Origin: Myxococcales bacterium
GTDB taxonomy: Bacteria; Myxococcota; Kuafuiibacteriia; Kuafuiibacteriales; Kuafuiibacteriaceae
DNA length: 38,092 bases
NCBI GenBank assembly: GCA_019634385.1
Contig: JAHQVK010000221.1
Span: 1 to 38,092 of the forward strand
Reading direction: 5' to 3'
Shown: positions 8,835 to 17,386 of the stretch, in pieces
How the letters are laid out: every line of letters begins with the position of its first letter
How positions within the stretch are numbered: position 1 is the stretch's first letter
The notes under the pieces: generated by a model
What the model was told of the DNA's origin: nothing
What the model saw: only the letters and a program-made list of their open reading frames with translations
Databases searched by the model: none
Position numbers and translations under genes: made by a program

Positions 8835-8863
8835 TTGAGATAAGTTAGCGCCAGAATGATACT
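8835..8863 (+). promoter_or_regulatory. Candidate sigma70 promoter for squalene synthase
   Basis: TTGAGA (8835-8840) and GATACT (8858-8863) are separated by 17 bp, matching 5 of 6 and 4 of 6 of the sigma70 consensus. They lie about 95 bp upstream of the squalene synthase ATG. The whole 8746-8956 interval is the divergent control region between hpnO (minus) and the synthase (plus). No obvious minus-strand promoter was picked out. This is a motif match only. Confidence 0.35.
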
Positions 8864-8956
8864 TATAGGACTGGTAAATCAATAGCTCTGGTATCCATTG
8901 CAACTGGTGTGGGTCGCGTGCATACCAAGACCGTAGAAAAAGGCAAGAAGAACTAA

Positions 8957-10057
8957 ATGAGTAGTGCGCGAAGTGCGGAAGCAAGAAATAAAAACATAAA
9001 GAAGACCACATATTATCCATCAATAGGTCCGGTCCATAACCTCGAACAACCATCAAATACTGCTGAGGATCGTGAGTTTATTCATCGCACGGTCCCAACC
9101 GTGTCCCGAACCTTTGCTTTATCCATCAACGCCCTTCCCTCCCGTCTTTCGACAACGGTGGGCACGGCATATCTTCTATGCCGTATAGCGGACTCGATCG
9201 AAGATGAGGTCGGCATACAATCGGAGCGAAGACATCAGCTTTTTACTGACTTCCGTCAGCTCATGCTTGGGGAGGGTGACCTGCATCAGTTTTGCAGTGC
9301 GCCGGAGTGGAAGGATATTCCACCCGCGCACGCGGCACTCTGCCAAGGTGCCCATCATGTCTTTGCCGTATTCCGCGCACTATCTCCCCCAGAACAGGAG
9401 GCGATTTTATCTCCAGTTTTGGAACTTGCTGAGGGAATGAGTGAGTATGTCCGCCGAGCGTCGCTTGAAGGACAGCTTCATATCCGGAGTATGGAGGACC
9501 TCGATCGTTATTGCTACTATGTGGCAGGGACCGTGGGTAAACTACTGACAAATCTCTTCTTAGCGCATGCTGCCCCGTTGAAGCCACAAACCGCTACCCT
9601 TCTCCATGAACGAGCGGTGCCTTTTGGTCTAGGACTTCAGCTAATAAATATCCTGAGAGATATTGATGCCGACCTCCAACGAGGAGTATGCTTCATCCCG
9701 AGTGACCTACTACAGCCACTTGGTCTGCGGCCTCACCATCTGCTCGACGCAAACTACCACGCCGAATTTCGTGAGCTCACCAACACTATAGCCAATCACG
9801 CTCGCAAGCAGCTCAAACAAGCAATCGAATATACGATGGCATGGCCATCGTCGGAAGCAGATGTTCGGTTTTTCTTAGTTGTCCCCCTCACCCTAGCCTT
9901 GCGAACACTGAGTATCATGACCAGCTCCCATGAACCGTTGACCACATCAAAAATATGTAGAGAAGAGGTTCTTGAGCTTTTCCAGAAAATTCAACAATTT
10001 GTCGAGCAAGATGACCAACTAGAGGCTTTTCTCTACAACTTGCTGACCGGGTCATAA
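8957..10057 (+). CDS. sqs: Squalene synthase (single-enzyme type)
   Basis: The 366-aa head-to-head prenyl synthase carries the two Asp-rich Mg-diphosphate motifs: DSIED (from Asp79, in LLCRIADSIEDE) and DIDAD (from Asp235, in LGLQLINILRDIDADLQRG). The family markers TVSRTFALSINALP and DLDRYCYYVAGTVGKLLTNLF are present too. The YCYYVAG...G and NILRD arrangement is like one-step squalene synthases, which condense and reduce two FPP to squalene, rather than the HpnC/HpnD pair. No HpnE-like amine oxidase is present, which fits. ATG 8957 follows a purine-rich AAGAAG. The cyclase gene starts 20 nt downstream, so the two form one operon. Confidence 0.88.
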   Translation: MSSARSAEARNKNIKKTTYYPSIGPVHNLEQPSNTAEDREFIHRTVPTVSRTFALSINALPSRLSTTVGTAYLLCRIADSIEDEVGIQSERRHQLFTDFRQLMLGEGDLHQFCSAPEWKDIPPAHAALCQGAHHVFAVFRALSPPEQEAILSPVLELAEGMSEYVRRASLEGQLHIRSMEDLDRYCYYVAGTVGKLLTNLFLAHAAPLKPQTATLLHERAVPFGLGLQLINILRDIDADLQRGVCFIPSDLLQPLGLRPHHLLDANYHAEFRELTNTIANHARKQLKQAIEYTMAWPSSEADVRFFLVVPLTLALRTLSIMTSSHEPLTTSKICREEVLELFQKIQQFVEQDDQLEAFLYNLLTGS

Positions 10058-10077
10058 ACCCATAATAAAGAGCGGTC

Positions 10078-12162
10078 ATGACTGCTTCTACGGTCGATGA
10101 ATCAGAGTCTACCACTCCTCTAGGTAAACAGGTCACCGCCATTGTGAACGCGGGCCTCGAGTTTAGCCGACAAACACAGGCTTGTGATGGCTATTGGGTG
10201 GGTCGGCTAGAATCTAATTCATGTATGGAGGCTGAGTGGATACTCGCCCTGTATGTACTAGGTCTAGAGGATCACCCTCTAACAAAACGGCTTGGACGAG
10301 CACTGCTCAAAGAACAACGAACGGACGGTAGCTGGGAGGTATTCCGAGACGCTCCGAACGGTGATATAAACACGAGCGTAGAATGTTACACTGCCCTAAG
10401 ATGCATTGGTTGTCCGGCTGATAGCGCAGAGCTCATCAAAGCTCGTAAGTGGATTTTACTGCACGGTGGTCTCCGGAAAACACGCGTTTTTACACGATAC
10501 TGGTTGGCGCTACTGGGCGAATGGCCCTGGCGCTCGACCCCTAATTTACCTCCAGAAATTGTCCACTGTCCCCAATGGTTCGTCTTTAATATCTACAACT
10601 TTGCTTCATGGGCTCGCGCGACGTTGATGCCATTGTCGATATTGAGTGCAAAACGACCAGTTGTCCGTTTGCCACCAGATCGTCAACTCCACGAACTTTT
10701 CCCAGGAGGACGAGAACAATTTGATACCCAACTGCCAAAACCTCAAAAGTGGTTGAGTTGGGAAAATTTGTTTCTCCGGTTGGACCGTTGGCTACATCGC
10801 CTTCAAGACTGGAAGGTTATACCATTTAGACAAGCAGCAGCAGATCGCGTGTTATCGTGGATTGTTCAGCACCAAGACGCTGACGGCGTATGGGGAGGGA
10901 TCCAACCACCCTGGATATATAGTTTATTAGCTTTGCATTTTTCTGGTTACCACCTTGAACATCCAGTTCTTAAGAGGGGACTTGATGCACTCAACGACCG
11001 TCGCTGGAGAATCGATATTGAAGAAGCCACATATATATCGGCAAGTACTTCACCGGTCTGGGACACGGTCTTAACCCTCCAAGCTATTCAGGAAGCTGAA
11101 GCGGAAGAAACACTATCTGACTCGGTACAGCAGGCGGTTCATTGGCTTATTAACCGCCAAGTCAGGCATGTTGGGGACTGGGCTGTTCATGCTCCGCAGG
11201 TACAACCAGGGGGCTGGGCCTTTGAGTATGAGAATGTCTATTATCCGGATGTGGACGACACCGCGGTAGCAGTCATGGTTCTATCCCGTCTCCAAGCTAA
11301 CAAGGACATTGATCTTACACTTGTAGCAAAAGCCACGGAAAGAGCGGAGCAATGGTTGCTCGGTATGCAGTCCTCATCGGGAGGTTGGGCGGCTTTTGAT
11401 CGGGGCAACAACCGAGTTTTTCTTACAAAAATACCCTTTGCCGACTTTGGTGAAGCCTTGGATCCCCCGAGTGTAGACATCACTAGTCACGTGCTTGAAG
11501 CCCTTGCCCATCGGGGCTACACCCAGCAGCACCCAGCTGTTACGCGAGCGCTCGCTTTCATTCAGAGTGAACAAGAATCAAACGGTAGCTGGTTTGGCCG
11601 ATGGGGCGTCAACTATATCTACGGGACCGCCGCCGTGTTGCCCGCCTTGCGGGCAGTGGGACTTGACATGACTGAAGATTGGGTTGTTCGTGCTGCTGAT
11701 TGGTTAGCCCACCATCAGAACCCAGACGGGGGATGGGGGGAGTCTTGTGCATCGTACGTGGATCCAATCGCTCATGGTTGCGGACCGAGTACTGCTGCTC
11801 AGACTGCCTGGGCTCTCATGGGGCTGTGCGCTGTCCGTCGATCCTCAGACCTCGAAACCGTTCGACAAGGGGTACACTGGCTGATTGCACACCAAATCAG
11901 TACAGAAAATTCGCTACCCACATCATCCACTAAGTCTACGCTATCGACGGCCGGAGGCACATGGATAGACCGAGCCTTTACTGGGACTGGTTTTCCCGGC
12001 TATGGCGTTGGGCAAAACGTTGCGCACCACAAATCAGGAACTCAGGCGAAGCTTTCCCAGGGAATAGAGCTTAGTCGCGCGTTCATGCTTAGTTATCACC
12101 TATATAGTCACTATTTCCCCATCACCGCCCTCGCTAGGGCAAACAAAACGTTCGAGTTGTAG
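10078..12162 (+). CDS. shc: Squalene-hopene cyclase
   Basis: The 694-aa class II triterpene cyclase turns squalene into hopene/diplopterol at the inner membrane. The catalytic DVDDTA motif (general acid Asp) is at about residues 391-396. Several QW repeats are visible (DGVWGGIQPPW, SGGWAAFDRGN, NGSWFGRWGVNYIYG, DGGWGES), as is the C-terminal FPGYGVGQNV. The length is slightly above the usual 630-680, partly from a Ser/Thr-rich stretch near residues 615-630 (TENSLPTSSTKSTLSTAGG). It is co-directional with squalene synthase upstream. The next gene starts 110 bp downstream on the same strand, so read-through into the Pom-like genes is possible. Confidence 0.96.
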   Translation: MTASTVDESESTTPLGKQVTAIVNAGLEFSRQTQACDGYWVGRLESNSCMEAEWILALYVLGLEDHPLTKRLGRALLKEQRTDGSWEVFRDAPNGDINTSVECYTALRCIGCPADSAELIKARKWILLHGGLRKTRVFTRYWLALLGEWPWRSTPNLPPEIVHCPQWFVFNIYNFASWARATLMPLSILSAKRPVVRLPPDRQLHELFPGGREQFDTQLPKPQKWLSWENLFLRLDRWLHRLQDWKVIPFRQAAADRVLSWIVQHQDADGVWGGIQPPWIYSLLALHFSGYHLEHPVLKRGLDALNDRRWRIDIEEATYISASTSPVWDTVLTLQAIQEAEAEETLSDSVQQAVHWLINRQVRHVGDWAVHAPQVQPGGWAFEYENVYYPDVDDTAVAVMVLSRLQANKDIDLTLVAKATERAEQWLLGMQSSSGGWAAFDRGNNRVFLTKIPFADFGEALDPPSVDITSHVLEALAHRGYTQQHPAVTRALAFIQSEQESNGSWFGRWGVNYIYGTAAVLPALRAVGLDMTEDWVVRAADWLAHHQNPDGGWGESCASYVDPIAHGCGPSTAAQTAWALMGLCAVRRSSDLETVRQGVHWLIAHQISTENSLPTSSTKSTLSTAGGTWIDRAFTGTGFPGYGVGQNVAHHKSGTQAKLSQGIELSRAFMLSYHLYSHYFPITALARANKTFEL

Positions 12163-12272
12163 TCGAGCTCTGCGTTTCCCAGGTAGGCGAAGTTCTAAAT
12201 AGCAACTCTTTATGGCTTCGAGCGAACAAAAGTGCAAAAAGGACCCTTAACATCGTTTTGTCGTGTCCAACT

Positions 12273-13871
12273 ATGAGTATGGTGTCGTCAGAAGAATCAG
12301 GCTCAAAAAGCACCCAAGAGAGTAGCCTGCTTGCCGCCTTGGAACGGATTGGTTTTCTGGAATGGCGACTGGAACAACTGGGGGCTGAGCTTACCACCGA
12401 AAGGGCCAAGCTACATGAGCATCGTTCAGAACTTGCTCGATCTTCTCGTCGGGAGGCAGAAACCGCAGAGACCATTCGGGACCTGCGGATGCAGCTCGCG
12501 CAAACGCAAGAGGAATGCACCCTGCTCAGTCGAAGGTACCTCGAAGCCGAAGCAACCCGTAACAAGCTTGAACAGAATGGGGGGCAGGCCTCCATAGCGC
12601 AATTAGCAACCGACTACGCTCGATTACTTGCCCGCGCCAAAGCGGCTGATCGTCAAGAGGAGGAGCTAGCTCATGCTAACGAACGAATCTCTCGACTACA
12701 GGCCCAGCTCAATCGCTTCTTCGAGCGATTGATTCAGTGGCAACATGCTACTGCCTCTGATGACCCAGACGCCATTGATCTCATAGAACTTATTTCCGAC
12801 TTACGCGGAGAGACTCTCCGTTTAGAGGCCGCCAATGCTGCACAGCGACGGCATGCAAATGCATTGGCGGAGGCACTCGCCAACGCAGAAATCCAGCAAC
12901 CATCGGAGCTCAATCCATACGACGAAGACTCACTGAACACCCACGTCCGCGTGCTGGACTCCGAAAGTTCCCAACCGCCATTCCGGACATCGATACCTTC
13001 ATGTCATAACGAAGCAGCTGTCAAAGTGGCCAAAGAAAGATGGGAATCTGGAACCGCTAGCGAGGGAGCCTTAGCCTCTACTTACCCCCCTGAATCCCTC
13101 GCTCAAGAGAACGAGCAGGCGATGATGACTTCCGAGACAAATGAGGTACCCATTCGTCTCGCTGATGCGTTATTTGCGCTTAGCTGCTCTGATGTCGATC
13201 AAAAAGGCGCCAAAAAACTTCTTGAATCACTCATGAGTGAGCAACCAGTCGCCATTCGTGCAGAACTCCTTGAATTGCGTGGTATCACTGGCCGCCTTGC
13301 GCCAACGCTCTTAGGAGCGGTTGTGTTTGAAGCATCGACTTTCGAGGCTCGGTTGGCTGCAGTGCGTGCGCTTGCCGATATTGGAGGACCGGTAACGTCT
13401 CTAGTGCTCAACCACTGTCTAGATGCGCAAGATTGGCGGCTGCGAGCAGCAGGTGCCGAAGGTTTACTCAGTGCTCCTATTCTTCCGCTCCCAGACGCCC
13501 AGCGCGCGTTTCATCGAGCATTAGCGGATTGTGACCCAAAAGTTCGCCGTCGAGCGGCTGTAGCTGCCGCAGGCTCTTCCGCATGCACCGAGGAGATTCT
13601 CATGGTCTACCTCTTTGACAAAGATGCCCAAACTCGGAGGGCCTTAGCCGTGGCCGTGGGTGAGAGAGGTGGCATCAAAGGTCTTTTCGCCTTATCGCGA
13701 CTACTTCATGATCCTGACCTTCAGGTTAGACGAACGGCCGCACGCGCACTGGAGCGCCGCCTAAGTCTTCGGCTACCAAGCCATCTAGATAATTCGGAGA
13801 AAGATCGTAGGATCGCAGCTCGCGCGATTCGCGAACGACTTATCGAGCAGTATCAGTCATGCAGCAGGTAA
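12273..13871 (+). CDS. PomY-like coiled-coil and HEAT-repeat protein
   Basis: The 532-aa protein has no enzymatic motif. Residues about 16-215 are strongly heptad-like and charged, a coiled coil. Residues about 215-290 are a low-complexity linker. Residues about 292-525 are HEAT repeats, for example EARLAAVRALADIGG, WRLRAAGAEGLLSA, PKVRRRAAVAAAG and LQVRRTAARALERR. PomY of Myxococcus combines an N-terminal coiled coil with HEAT repeats and stimulates PomZ; this protein lacks a Pro-rich C-terminal tail. ATG 12273 (or 12279) was chosen; the frame opens to TTG 12258, and no convincing ribosome site is seen. It overlaps the ParA gene by 13 nt, implying coupled translation. It could instead be an unrelated HEAT scaffold, but the partners argue for the Pom assignment. 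Confidence 0.7.
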   Translation: MSMVSSEESGSKSTQESSLLAALERIGFLEWRLEQLGAELTTERAKLHEHRSELARSSRREAETAETIRDLRMQLAQTQEECTLLSRRYLEAEATRNKLEQNGGQASIAQLATDYARLLARAKAADRQEEELAHANERISRLQAQLNRFFERLIQWQHATASDDPDAIDLIELISDLRGETLRLEAANAAQRRHANALAEALANAEIQQPSELNPYDEDSLNTHVRVLDSESSQPPFRTSIPSCHNEAAVKVAKERWESGTASEGALASTYPPESLAQENEQAMMTSETNEVPIRLADALFALSCSDVDQKGAKKLLESLMSEQPVAIRAELLELRGITGRLAPTLLGAVVFEASTFEARLAAVRALADIGGPVTSLVLNHCLDAQDWRLRAAGAEGLLSAPILPLPDAQRAFHRALADCDPKVRRRAAVAAAGSSACTEEILMVYLFDKDAQTRRALAVAVGERGGIKGLFALSRLLHDPDLQVRRTAARALERRLSLRLPSHLDNSEKDRRIAARAIRERLIEQYQSCSR

Positions 13872-14809
13872 GCTATCCACGCCGGCGTTTTGCCGAACTC
13901 TTGAGTATGTCGGAGTCCGAACTCGACGCCACCGAGCAGGCCGCGTTGGATCAACTCGGAGAGGCTAAGGTCCGGTACAGTTCCGCTGACCTATCTCGAT
14001 ATCGCGAATTAACTCGTCGCTATCCTCCTCAAATTGCTCATCGGTTTCAGCTTTTTCTCAATTTCAAAGGTGGTACAGGAAAGACAAGTTTATCCGTATC
14101 CTATGCCCATCGGATTGCCGAAATGGGTCACCGAGTATTGATCGTTGATCTCGACTCTCAAGCTCATGCCACTAAGTGTTTGGGCTACGATGGTGAGGCA
14201 CTAGACGAAACTCTCTATGATGTGCTGGTGCACAAGCGCCCGATCCATGAAGTTAAGATAGAAACACCACTGACCCAGCTCCATCTTCTGCCATCGAGCT
14301 TACGCATGGCGACTATTGATCTTCAGCTCATGCCAATGTCCAGCCGAGAGTTGCGGCTAAAAAAAGCCCTTGCCGAAATAAACGGCGACTATGATCTGAT
14401 TGTAATGGATGCGCCGCCAGCATTCGGACTGATGAATCTGAACGCCATTGTTTCGGCACAAGACCTATTTGTACCTGTCCTTCCGGATTTTCTTTCTTTT
14501 CATGGCCTAAAACTACTTTTTGAAACCATTGACGACGTTGCTGAAGATTTGGATCATGAGCTGGACCGAATTTTTGTGGTGATCAACCAGTTTAATCCTA
14601 CTACAACAATAGCAAGGTCGGCACGCGAAGCTTTAGAGAGTCATTTTTCGGAGTATCTTTTGCCGTCAGTAATACGACAATGCACCAAGTTCGCGCAGGC
14701 CTCTAGTGAGGGTGTACCCATATTCTTGTTCGATCCTAGTAGCAAAGGTGCGCAAGATATTCAGCGAATTATCGACGCCACATTACTTCCAAGAGGAGGC
14801 GAGGGATAG
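13859..14809 (+). CDS. PomZ-like ParA/MinD-family ATPase
   Basis: The 316-aa P-loop ATPase has the deviant Walker A KGGTGKT (signature Lys70, Lys75), the switch region VDLDSQAHATKC with Asp99, and YDLIVMDAPPAFG as Walker B. The N-terminal roughly 60 residues are an extension before the fold (RRRFAELLSMSESELDATEQ), as in orphan ParAs that bind partner scaffolds. ParA/MinD proteins dimerise with ATP, bind the nucleoid or membrane, and are released when a partner stimulates hydrolysis. No ParB or parS-like partner is seen. Instead the gene lies between two coiled-coil proteins, which is the pomX/pomZ/pomY arrangement of myxobacteria. Overall length and motif spacing are close to PomZ. The start overlaps the upstream gene. 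Confidence 0.88.
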   Translation: MQQVSYPRRRFAELLSMSESELDATEQAALDQLGEAKVRYSSADLSRYRELTRRYPPQIAHRFQLFLNFKGGTGKTSLSVSYAHRIAEMGHRVLIVDLDSQAHATKCLGYDGEALDETLYDVLVHKRPIHEVKIETPLTQLHLLPSSLRMATIDLQLMPMSSRELRLKKALAEINGDYDLIVMDAPPAFGLMNLNAIVSAQDLFVPVLPDFLSFHGLKLLFETIDDVAEDLDHELDRIFVVINQFNPTTTIARSAREALESHFSEYLLPSVIRQCTKFAQASSEGVPIFLFDPSSKGAQDIQRIIDATLLPRGGEG

Positions 14810-14814
14810 GAGGC

Positions 14815-17322
14815 ATGAAATCGGGATTTGAGGGCGCATTACCCCGTCGCAAACCGCGAACTCGTTTGGGTTCGATGCTTGCTGATCTTCCGGTAGTACC
14901 CCAAGAGACTACTTCTGCAGAAGCTTCTGATGAACCTGATGATGCATCATCTTCGAATGAGCCTACTAAAAGCTCCTCTCGAAAGCGCTCGAGCCGCTCA
15001 GAAAAGAAGCGAAAAGGCTCATCTTCATCCCGGCGCTCAAACTCCATGCCGGCTGGTGATACTTCTGTCGATGTATCACCAGCCGCATCCGCAGCTATAG
15101 TTGAACCCGAATCTACTTTACCCTCTGTACCTCAAAATCCCTCATCCACCGACACAGCCAAACCCCAGCGAGGCTCCGCTTCTCCGAACGCCAAAATCAC
15201 AACCGAAGCAGAGACTCAAACAGACGAAGTAGAGACTCAGACAGAAGAAGTACAAGCGTCCCCACTCGAACCGTCCAGATCCTCGACGAAAGCTACCTCT
15301 CAAACCCAAGTTGCATCAGTAACCACACCACAAGCTGAAGCACCCAACTCGCCCGTCGAGAATTCGGGCAAGTCGCCCACCAAGACGGGCTCCACACCCC
15401 CGCTGACGAAACCAACACCAGACCAGACAACAACAAGCTTTGAGCAGCAGCAACTACTTGAGCAGCAGCAACTACTTGAGCAGCAACAACTACTTGAGCA
15501 GCAGCAACTACTTGAGCAGCAACAACTACTTGAGCAGCAGCAACTACTTGAGCAGCAACAGCCACCTGAGAACCCAGCACCCGCGTACGTACCAACGACC
15601 GCCAGCCCTGGGTTAGAAGAGACCCCGTCCGCTGGTGACGAACCGCAACCAGTCTTCGCTGCTGATCCTCGTCGTCCCCATGCCTCAACCTCGGAAAGCA
15701 CAACAACCCCTTTGGTGGACAACCCCGGGTCGGCTTCGAAGCCGACCACTTCTCAGCCAAACACGGTGAAATCTGCGGCGCAAAGAACCACCACCCATCC
15801 GTTGCCATCTCCGCTTCCGCAAAGCCCAGAACAAGCTAGCACAACTACCACTAGCGGTCGGCGACCACCGAGCCCCAGCAGCACATCATCACCTAGTCGG
15901 AACGGGTTTGTATCCTTAGATTCACCGGATCTATCTCATAGTATCTCGGTTAGCTCCCCCACACCGCCGGCCCAATCCCAAATAGACAATTCAACAAGTG
16001 GACACTCAGAAGTACCCTCCATTCGGCATCCAAAAGTAATCAGCGACTATGAATTCGTGAGCCATCTCCCAACCAAGGATAGCAACCCAACCCAAAACAC
16101 TTCTTTATCGTCCACAGTTGAACAGAATCAAAACCGCACATCCAACTCGGATGTAGGCTCCTCAGCAACTTCTCCGGAAGAAGTTTCGCTCTCGTACCTT
16201 TCCGAACATTCACGACGGCCGCATCTTAGACCCGTGGACACACTGGCAGACGTACAGACAGCGCCCACATCTCGCTTACGGGAGATCCGGAATAAGCTCC
16301 CAGAGGTCAACCCTCTACAATCACCGACAAATACTTCCAACATGTCGGAATTTAATAGTTCCGATCCCAGTTTGCTTCACCTCGAAACTTCCGAAGCACT
16401 GCTGGACTCGCTTTCCACACTGGAGGGCCGCATGGCGTCCGATCCTTCTACCTTTGTTGGTCCCCAGCCTCGGTTTACACAGTCAACTAAAGAAGAATCT
16501 CAGTATCCCGAAGAGCTAGAGCCAGACCAGCAAACATATATTGCCTCCTTACGAGCTGCGGTACGAGCCCGAACTCAGTCGCAGGAGGTTGACAAGTCTA
16601 CCGAATCATCCAGGGAAAACGATAGCTCACGGCCCAGAACCGTTCCGCCAGGCGGAGAGATAGTTAAGGCCGGTCGGGAACGCATCGATGCTCTCAGAGA
16701 GAGACTGGCTGAGGCCGCACGTCGAAGCCAAGTGCCTAGCGCTGAACCCCTCACGACCGCTTCACGTATCCGCGCGACAGTGGAATCTCTTCGAAGGGAG
16801 CTAGCAAGCACAAATACGGTACGGAAGTCATTACAAACAAAGGTTGATACCCAAGCGGACCAAATTTTACAGCTACAGAAGGAACTGGAAAACGAGCGCC
16901 GAGCTCGGGTTAGTGCAGAAGCACTCGCTGATGAACGAGAACGAGTAACCAAAGAGTTGCTGGACGAGTCCGAAGCCCTTGCCGAAGAACGAGATCTGGC
17001 TCTTTCTCGCATTGCAGAACTGCGATCGCTTGAGACCTCCCGTGAAGATATTTTGCATGAGCTGGAGCAAGCGCTTCATGACAAGGACGGTGCTCTAGAC
17101 GGCGCGAGAAGTCGCATTCTCGAGCTCCAAGACGCACTCGACGCCACCTCCACCGATATGACGGTCTTAGAGAGCAAGTTGACGGAAGCTCAAGAGACCA
17201 TGGAGCAGTCAACAAACAAGATACGAGCCCTCGAGAGCCAAGTGGAAGAAGCTAGAACTACCCGGGATGCTCTCCTGGAAATTGAACGTCTAGTAAGCAA
17301 CTCGAGTAGTTCCGCTCATTAG
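14815..17322 (+). CDS. PomX-like disordered plus coiled-coil scaffold
   Basis: The 835-aa protein starts 5 nt after the ATPase stop behind a perfect AGGAGG. Residues 1-22 are basic and contain K13, P14, R15 in KPRTRLG; M. xanthus PomX has an N-terminal PomZ-activating peptide in which Lys13 and Arg15 are essential (recalled knowledge). Residues about 30-610 are Ser/Thr/Pro/Gln-rich and probably disordered, with an EQQQLL tandem repeat at about 210-251. Residues about 615-830 form a long coiled coil (ERIDALRERLAEAARR, QLQKELENERRARVSAEA). It is about twice the size of M. xanthus PomX, the extra length being in the disordered part. It would be the polymerising scaffold of a division-site positioning complex. 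Confidence 0.72.
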   Translation: MKSGFEGALPRRKPRTRLGSMLADLPVVPQETTSAEASDEPDDASSSNEPTKSSSRKRSSRSEKKRKGSSSSRRSNSMPAGDTSVDVSPAASAAIVEPESTLPSVPQNPSSTDTAKPQRGSASPNAKITTEAETQTDEVETQTEEVQASPLEPSRSSTKATSQTQVASVTTPQAEAPNSPVENSGKSPTKTGSTPPLTKPTPDQTTTSFEQQQLLEQQQLLEQQQLLEQQQLLEQQQLLEQQQLLEQQQPPENPAPAYVPTTASPGLEETPSAGDEPQPVFAADPRRPHASTSESTTTPLVDNPGSASKPTTSQPNTVKSAAQRTTTHPLPSPLPQSPEQASTTTTSGRRPPSPSSTSSPSRNGFVSLDSPDLSHSISVSSPTPPAQSQIDNSTSGHSEVPSIRHPKVISDYEFVSHLPTKDSNPTQNTSLSSTVEQNQNRTSNSDVGSSATSPEEVSLSYLSEHSRRPHLRPVDTLADVQTAPTSRLREIRNKLPEVNPLQSPTNTSNMSEFNSSDPSLLHLETSEALLDSLSTLEGRMASDPSTFVGPQPRFTQSTKEESQYPEELEPDQQTYIASLRAAVRARTQSQEVDKSTESSRENDSSRPRTVPPGGEIVKAGRERIDALRERLAEAARRSQVPSAEPLTTASRIRATVESLRRELASTNTVRKSLQTKVDTQADQILQLQKELENERRARVSAEALADERERVTKELLDESEALAEERDLALSRIAELRSLETSREDILHELEQALHDKDGALDGARSRILELQDALDATSTDMTVLESKLTEAQETMEQSTNKIRALESQVEEARTTRDALLEIERLVSNSSSSAH
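15442..15567 (+). repeat. 18-bp in-frame tandem repeat (EQQQLL) in the PomX-like gene
   Basis: Six 18-bp units GAG CAG CAR CAA CTA CTT run from 15442 to 15549, followed by a seventh, degenerate unit (GAG CAG CAA CAG CCA CCT). Units 3 and 5 use CAA where units 1, 2, 4 and 6 use CAG in the third codon, so units 3-4 and 5-6 look like a 36-bp duplication. Gain or loss of units keeps the frame. The encoded Gln/Leu stretch would be helical within a disordered region. Confidence 0.95.
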
Positions 17323-17386
17323 AGGGGACCACTAAGTGTTCAGCACTATCTAACTAGCCCAACCTGAGCTTTCAATCGGCGGGTTT

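Noticed and set aside
13859-14809. Plasmid or chromosome partition ParA
   Set aside because: No ParB gene or parS-like repeats nearby, and it lies between two coiled-coil proteins; a positioning ATPase fits better.
15210-15260. ETQTDEVETQTEEV resembling a TQT dynein light-chain binding motif
   Set aside because: There is no bacterial partner of that kind; it is a short duplication in a low-complexity region.
15293-15808. Minus-strand frames rich in Cys/Ser and Val/Ala opposite the glutamine repeat
   Set aside because: They are the complement of the EQQQLL repeat, with no start signal; the plus-strand gene is well supported.
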